Assembly: GCA_000320605.2 (NCBI GenBank)
Contig: KB445791.1
Span: forward strand, 3,150,576 to 3,214,575
DNA: 64,000 nucleotides
DNA from: Gelatoporia subvermispora B
Taxonomy: Eukaryota; Basidiomycota; Agaricomycetes; Polyporales; Gelatoporiaceae
Direction of reading: 5' to 3'
Below are positions 58,658 through 64,000 of this stretch, in pieces. The first letter of the stretch is position 1. Each line of letters starts with the position of its first letter. The translations under genes and the position numbers were made by a program. Under the pieces are notes generated by a model that saw nothing but the letters and a program-made list of their open reading frames with translations, did not search any database and was not told the origin of the DNA.

Positions 58658-60191
58658 ATGTCTGGTTCGCCGGAGACTCGCCTGCGCATTGTCACTCTGA
58701 ATTGCTGGTTTGTCGATTTCGCATTCAGAGCTCCCCAAGGACCTAAACATGACGTTCTAGGGGCCTCAAATATGTCTCCAAGCAAAGGACCGAGCGCATT
58801 ACGGCCATCGCCAGTGCTTTAGCGGCATCCGACTACGACATCATTACCCTTCAGGAGGTCTGGGTCTTCAATGACTACGAGCTCATTCGTACCGCAGTCT
58901 CAAAACGGCTGCCATATGCAAAGTATTTCTATAGGTGCGCCAGCCGTTCTTTACCCTATAGAGGCCGATTGTGAACCTCCGTCTGCAGTGGTGCTCTGGG
59001 TGCCGGCCTTGTAATGCTTTCACGCTTTCCAATAGTTGCAGCCACTATCCACCCATACTCTCTCAATGGCTCCCCAATTGATGTGCTCGGTGGAGATTGG
59101 TTCGTGGGCAAGGCAGCTGCGAGCGTGCTGATCGCCCACCCTATCCTGGGGCAGGTCCAAGTGTTCAATACACATGTACGTTCATTGTTCATCCATGGAC
59201 TCCCACTTCTTACGTCCCCGTACAACAGCTTTACGCGAAAGGCGCTGACGGAGGCCCAGAGCACGAGCGAGCACATCGACTGGTTAATGCATGGGAGATG
59301 GCCAAGTTGGTCAGACAGTCCGCCGAGATGGGCCGGTATGTCATCGCAGCGGGGGACCTCAACAGCATCCCCGAAACACTGCCCATGTCAATCATCCGCG
59401 AGCACGCCGGGCTCAGCGATGGCTGGCTCGAGACGCACCCGAACGTCCCGCCGCCCACCGGGATCCCCTCGCCCATCGACGCCATCACGCTCTACGGCGT
59501 CACCTGTGACTCACCGCTGAACACCTATTCCGCGGGGAAGCACCTCGACCGCACTGCGCGCAAACTGCAGGGAAAGCGGCTTGACTACGTGCTCTATCGC
59601 GCACCGAGCAGTCCACCAGCGAGTAAACAGACGCCCACACTCTCGTGCACCGAGTCCAAGGTCGTGTTCACGGGCGTCGTGCCCGGGACACAGTTCTCGT
59701 ACTCGGACCACTTCGGGCTCGAGGCAACGTTCCAAATCGCGCTCCCCGAGGGCGGCAACGTGACCGACCCCGCAGAGACGTACATCCCCGCACCCGCGCG
59801 TCCTCACACACCGTCCTTCGTCCTCCCTGCCGCACCAAACCCACAGCCCGCGCCCGGGCGCTACCTCTCCCCCGCGTCCGTCACTGCGATGCTGCAGTCG
59901 CTTACGACGTGCTACCGCCACTCGCTCGCGCAGGCACGCTTCCAGCTCACGGTCTTCGCCGGCACGCTCATCGTGCTCGTCCTCTTCCTCGCCGTGTCCG
60001 TGTTCATCCCGTTCTGGTTCAGCCCCGCGTTCACGCTGCTCACGATCGCGCTCTCCTGGCTCGCGACGACGATGCTCTACGTTGGGTTCGTATACGGGCG
60101 GTGGGAGGTCAACGCGCTCATGAACGTCATCGAGGAGCTCGAGCTATATCGGGACAACCTCGCCGAGCAGCAGGGACAGCCGCGCTCATGA
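58658..60191 (+). CDS. ISC1: inositol phosphosphingolipid phospholipase C (neutral sphingomyelinase type)
   Basis: Four exons (58658-58707, 58761-58934, 58989-59175, 59229-60191) give 457 aa. The DNase I-like fold shows TLNCWGLKY (Asn15), IITLQEVW (Glu49, metal binding), AGLVMLSRFPI, VFNTHLYAKG, AAGDLNS and the catalytic SDHFGLEATF. Two closely spaced C-terminal membrane helices (about FAGTLIVLVLFLAVSVFIPF and FTLLTIALSWLATTMLYVGF) match yeast Isc1 and nSMase2-type enzymes. It cleaves the head group from inositol phosphoceramides, or from sphingomyelin in animals, to give ceramide, and works at ER or mitochondrial membranes. The stop lies 276 bp from the end of the convergent hydrolase gene. 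Confidence 0.93.
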
Positions 60192-60467
60192 TGGTCGTGA
60201 CGTATGCGTGACTATGGATGATGGATTATTTATTCTGGACGGACGTACATGTGCAATTACACTAACTACTTAGTAGAATGCGACGCTATTGGTACATGCT
60301 ACAGCGGTCCGTGCAGTCTTTCTGCGGGTCAGTGGGGGGATGGAAGGGCACAGTCCGGGCAGGTCAATGCGATGCTAACTACAAGATACAGGTCATGTGG
60401 AGACGGCCGGGCGGGTATCGTACATTACACCACGACACTACTACTTCTACTATTCGGTCCTGAGTAC

Positions 60468-63059
60468 TCAGAGCTCCTTGCTCGACGCGGAGGAGAGGGC
60501 ACGCGAGCGCGCGTTCTGTGCGTGCTGCGCTGGGTCGGGCGCGTCGGACGCGGACGTGAAGCGCGTCGTCGCGTGCGCGGGGCCCGAGTCGGCGTACTGC
60601 CGGCACAGCGAAGAGATGTCCGGGTGGCTCGCGTCCGCGCGGCGCGGGCCAGGGGGCGGCGCGGGCGCGTTCGAGGCCATGCTGAGCGACGAGATGCGTC
60701 GGCGCCGCCGTGGCGTGCGTAGGGGCTCGGGCGTATGGCTGTGGGCGTAGTTGGCGGACGCGGAGGGAGAGGAGGGGGGAGAGTGCACGGAGAGGTGCTG
60801 GTACGAGGCGGAGCGCCGGGGCGCGCTGGATGCCGTGAAGGAAGACGCGTTGGCGATGACGGAGAGCGTGGATTGGAGGCGGTCCAACGCGGGGCGCGCG
60901 GATGCGTACGAGTGCGTGTGCGCGCGGACGTGGTGCCGCTGCCGCTGCCGCGTCTCGACGGGCGCGCTCGGGGTTCGCGCACGCACGGTCTCTTCGTCAC
61001 TGGAGGGAGGCGAGGGCCAGCGCGCGGCCCAGCTCGGCTCCTCGTCCATACTCCCGAGGCTGCTCGGGCACGGCGAGAGGGAGGGTGCCTCGAGGCTGCT
61101 CTGTGCGCGGCCGACCGCGGGGCGGTGGTGTTCTGACTCTCGTTCCGACTCTTGCCCTTGGTCCGGCACGGAAGCGCTAATGCTCTCGGTGCCGTCCCCG
61201 CTGACGACGCGTGCGGCGTCCGTGTCGATCTCGTGCGCCATACTCTCTTCTGTTTCCCCCTCGAGCTCCTGGGGCGAGCGGCTCTGCCATTGGGGGAGGA
61301 AGTTTCGTACAAAGTCGCGGCACGACGCGAATGCGTGCGGCGCGGCATCGAGGAAGGGTATGCTCTGGAATACGTGTACCTGCGGCAAGTACTAATGAGA
61401 CGCGTGTGGACGATCCAAGGGCGGAGAAGGCTTACGCAGTCTTCATACAGCTCGTGCCGAACACCAACACCAGCGAGCGTCGCCTTGTGTGCCAAGAGCG
61501 TGATCTCGTCCCTCAGTACCTCCGCGTCTCCCGCTTGTATAAGCAGAGGCGGCAGGCCCCTGAAGTCTCCGAACAATGGGCTCGCGTACGGATGTGTGAG
61601 ATACTTCTCCATGTGCTCGCCGAGGTAACACGCGATCGGATTCAGGTGGTCGCCGGGTTGGGGACGCGGGACGATGTCGTATGGGGCGTTGCTGTCCCAC
61701 GAGTCGCACGACATTGTCAGGTCTGGCGCATATAGTCGTCAATACGAATGAAACACGGCGAAGGAACGTGATGGATGTACTGACCGACCCAAGGGGACAT
61801 TAAGATGGCGCCAGAAGGTAGAGGGTAATCATTATCTCGCAGATACATTAGAAGCGCGAGCGTTAGCCCGCCGCCTGCGCTGTCGCCTGCAACCAAAATA
61901 TTCTCTGGGGGAATACGGAGGTCATCGATGAGTCTGAAGTATGCCGAGACGGCGTCGTGCAATGGTCCAGGGAAACGAGTCTCCGGAGCCAGCCGATAGT
62001 CCACAGCTATATGGTTGTAAGCCGACATGCATGAAAAGGGATAAAATGGTAATTCTGACCAAATAGGCGGGCATCCAAGTACTTGGAGAGCGGGATTGTG
62101 AGCAAGCGGTGTGTTGCCGCACTGAACATATAGTACGCTCCTGAGAGAACAGTGGGTCGTGAGACCACCAACTTGTGGTGCGGTGGTACGCGATTACTCA
62201 CCGCCATGGAGATACAGGACTACCCGCTCGTTTTTCTTCGACTGCTGCCCCTGCTTGTGTGTGCCCGACAATTTTGCAGCACGCCACTCCCTTTGCAGCC
62301 GCTGGTATGTCCTCTTCCCAATGATCCATTCACCCGACAGTTCGCGTTTCCCGTCTTCCGCTGCGTCGAAATCGGCAAGGATGCCGCGCAAATTGCGTTT
62401 TCGCACACGGAATGTTACTGGTGTAACTAGCGCGTCGGATGGGAGAGGAACATAGCCTCCGATGCTCATGAGCATCCGTATCGTGACCTGTCGCGCGACC
62501 TTCAAGGCCCTAGCAAAGTATCAAGGGTGCAATGAATACGCACAATGTCGGCAAGGTGTGAATGTTGGCCAACATCCTTCATGATGCTCCACAGGATGGT
62601 CATCTCGACCCCCCACGATTTCTTGGGCGGCCCCCATATCTTAGATGCTAGGAGATCCTTGACAATTGACGTCGCTGCATGGGAAAATCAGTCTAGTTCT
62701 ATTCTGGATGCAGGATTGCGTGCAAAGGGTGCAGCACTGCGATATAGTAGCATGCCGCGCAGGGTACACGGCGGGACGGAAAAAAATGATCAGAAGAGGT
62801 AATACACACCTTTAACGGCTGCAAATGCCCCGAGCTTCGGTAATTGCCAAAGACTGAGGGGTATGCCCTCGCGCTGCTTGAGTTTAGGGTCCCCCACGCG
62901 AGCGCAGGGCGGCGGGGGCACGCCAGGGCTCTCAAAATGCTGAAGGAGATCAATCGGGGAGGCGAGAGCGGACGTGACGGGTTGCGGGGACTTCAGGTCG
63001 GTTGGCCCTGGCGAATGTGAAGGGCCTGCGAGGCTTAGTAGAGAGAGTGGCCAAGGCAT
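60468..63059 (-). CDS. HSL-type alpha/beta hydrolase with long disordered C-terminal tail
   Basis: A multi-exon gene. Recognised parts are EGIPLSLWQLPKLGAFAAVK, WGPPKKSWGVEMTILW, SDALVTPVTFRVRKRNLRG, the oxyanion motif YLHGGAYYMFSAATHR, the nucleophile elbow GDSAGGG, the acid in LIQAGDAEVLRDE and the His in HELYEDC. This is the hormone-sensitive-lipase-like (abhydrolase-3) family of lipases and esterases. After the core (HVFQSIPF, then RDFVRNFLPQW) the frame continues for more than 270 residues of Ser/Pro/Arg-rich, very GC-rich sequence to the stop at 60468, unusual for the family. The N-terminus is unsettled: an ATG at 63059 opens the used frame, but another frame at about 63115-62960 encodes an N-terminal membrane-helix-like segment. 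Confidence 0.8.
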
Positions 63060-64000
63060 GGTGCATGAATATTGCAAGAGCGAGGACAGAGAGCGATATG
63101 GCGCTCCAGATGGAGAGTGGGAGCGCAGTCGTGAAACGTGGATAGCGTTGAGTGCGTCAAGTCGGCATTGCCTCGCAGCGCGATGAGTATAAAAGTTCGT
63201 GTATGCGGGGAAGCCAGCGCAAGACGTAAGGAGCGTGCTGGATGGAGGAAAGAGAGCGGGTTTAGGCTGGTCAGGGCTTGACGGCGCAGAGAGTATACTG
63301 CTCATACGACACAGGTGGCTCTACTATACGTTATCACATGGCCCCCACTCGCAGTTAACGGCAGCCAATGGGACGCAGTACAGCCCAATATACCTCCCGC
63401 GGACCGCTCCGCCCGCCACTGCCCGGCATCCCTCGCGGCACCGCCTTACTGGCTGCTGAGTTCTTCGTTGCAGCTGCTCGTCCTTCTCGTACCTCTCGAG
63501 CTACCTCTCGAGGTCTACCTATACGCAGCGACTGCAGATTGACTAGGGGAGTCTTAGCACTGCCTTACGCTCTCATTCGCGCTGGTCGTGGTATCGAGCG
63601 ACGAGCTCCGGCCGCTACTCATGCGGGCTGCTCACATGCAACTCTCGAAACGTAACATCCACCTCGCTGCGCGGGTATACCACTTCTCATCCCGCCCTGC
63701 GTCCAACTCCGGGTCATACGACGCTTACCGGCCAGACTTAGAACCTCCCGCTTTACCACGTCGTCATACAAGTACTTCAAACAAAGGTGAATATACAGCG
63801 CAGCGTGGTACGACTCCCTGCTGAAACAGGTGCCCTAACACATATCAAACGAATTCCATGCGCAACGGGGGAATCTACCTTCCGAAGCAGTTGTAATGCA
63901 ATATATCCAGGCAGACGCTGCAAGATGGCTCCCATAACCAGCCACTTGGCACGTCCTCCGTCTAGTTGGCCCGCACTGCCATCGTGCACAGAACTACGGG
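63060..64000. other. right-edge region without a supported gene
   Basis: It includes the upstream region of the hydrolase gene. A plus-strand TATAAAA element near 63189 is not followed by a convincing coding frame. Open frames to the window end are short and unrecognised. Confidence 0.35.

Noticed and set aside
60735..61395. Long plus-strand open frames over the hydrolase tail
   Set aside because: GC-rich DNA leaves all frames open. The minus frame continues from a recognisable catalytic core, while the plus frames begin nowhere meaningful.
1..64000. CRISPR arrays, prophage or a clustered defence or biosynthetic system
   Set aside because: The window is intron-rich fungal nuclear DNA. No regularly spaced repeats, phage genes, synthases or co-oriented pathway genes were seen.

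Overview
This window is nuclear DNA from a filamentous basidiomycete, most likely an Agaricomycete and perhaps a polypore-like wood or litter decayer. The genes are split by many 47-70 nt introns with ctaac/ctgac-like branch points, intergenic gaps are short, several F-box-like genes are present, and the plant-polymer enzyme is a secreted GH5 mannanase of fungal type. All exon models were read by eye from splice signals, open frames and remembered family alignments. No search was run. For most genes the exon phases were checked by arithmetic and close exactly.

Layout. 1-10 kb: WW-domain glycine-rich protein (+), F-box/LRR-like gene (-), and TRAPPC8/Trs85 (+, 17 exons, 1,425 aa). 10-16 kb: Mpv17/PXMP2-family membrane protein (-), Yhm2-type mitochondrial citrate/2-oxoglutarate carrier (-), and an F-box protein (+). 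16-23 kb: long coiled-coil protein (-), SHB17-like histidine phosphatase (-), and Rac1 GTPase (+). 23-34 kb: GH5 mannanase (+), a small unknown protein (-), ERI1-type exonuclease (-), ML-domain lipid-binding protein (-), four-helix membrane protein (+), F-box-like protein (-), and a second member of the small unknown family (+). 34-44 kb: zinc alcohol dehydrogenase (+), dithiol glutaredoxin (+), an RRM-less CstF-64-like protein (+), and beta-COP (+). 44-52 kb: NCS1 purine/cytosine permease (+), Kelch protein (+), and a Zip2/SHOC1-like XPF-fold protein (-). 52-64 kb: tandem secreted carboxylesterases (+,+), Isc1-type sphingolipid phospholipase C (+), and an HSL-type alpha/beta hydrolase with a very long disordered tail (-).

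There is no sign of a coordinated cluster. This is ordinary euchromatic housekeeping content: vesicle traffic (TRAPPIII, COPI, Rac), mitochondrial transport, lipid metabolism (ML protein, Isc1, HSL-like) and secreted hydrolases (mannanase, two esterases). No transposon, rRNA, tRNA or CRISPR array was recognised.

The most unusual signals are at the gene-structure level. There are 3-nt and 7-nt microexons in three conserved genes, including two consecutive 3-nt exons in the YHM2 gene. In the coiled-coil gene, retaining or splicing the last intron swaps a coiled-coil tail for a membrane anchor. One CstF-64-like protein has the hinge and C-terminal domains but no RRM. A two-member family of small proteins was not recognised at all.
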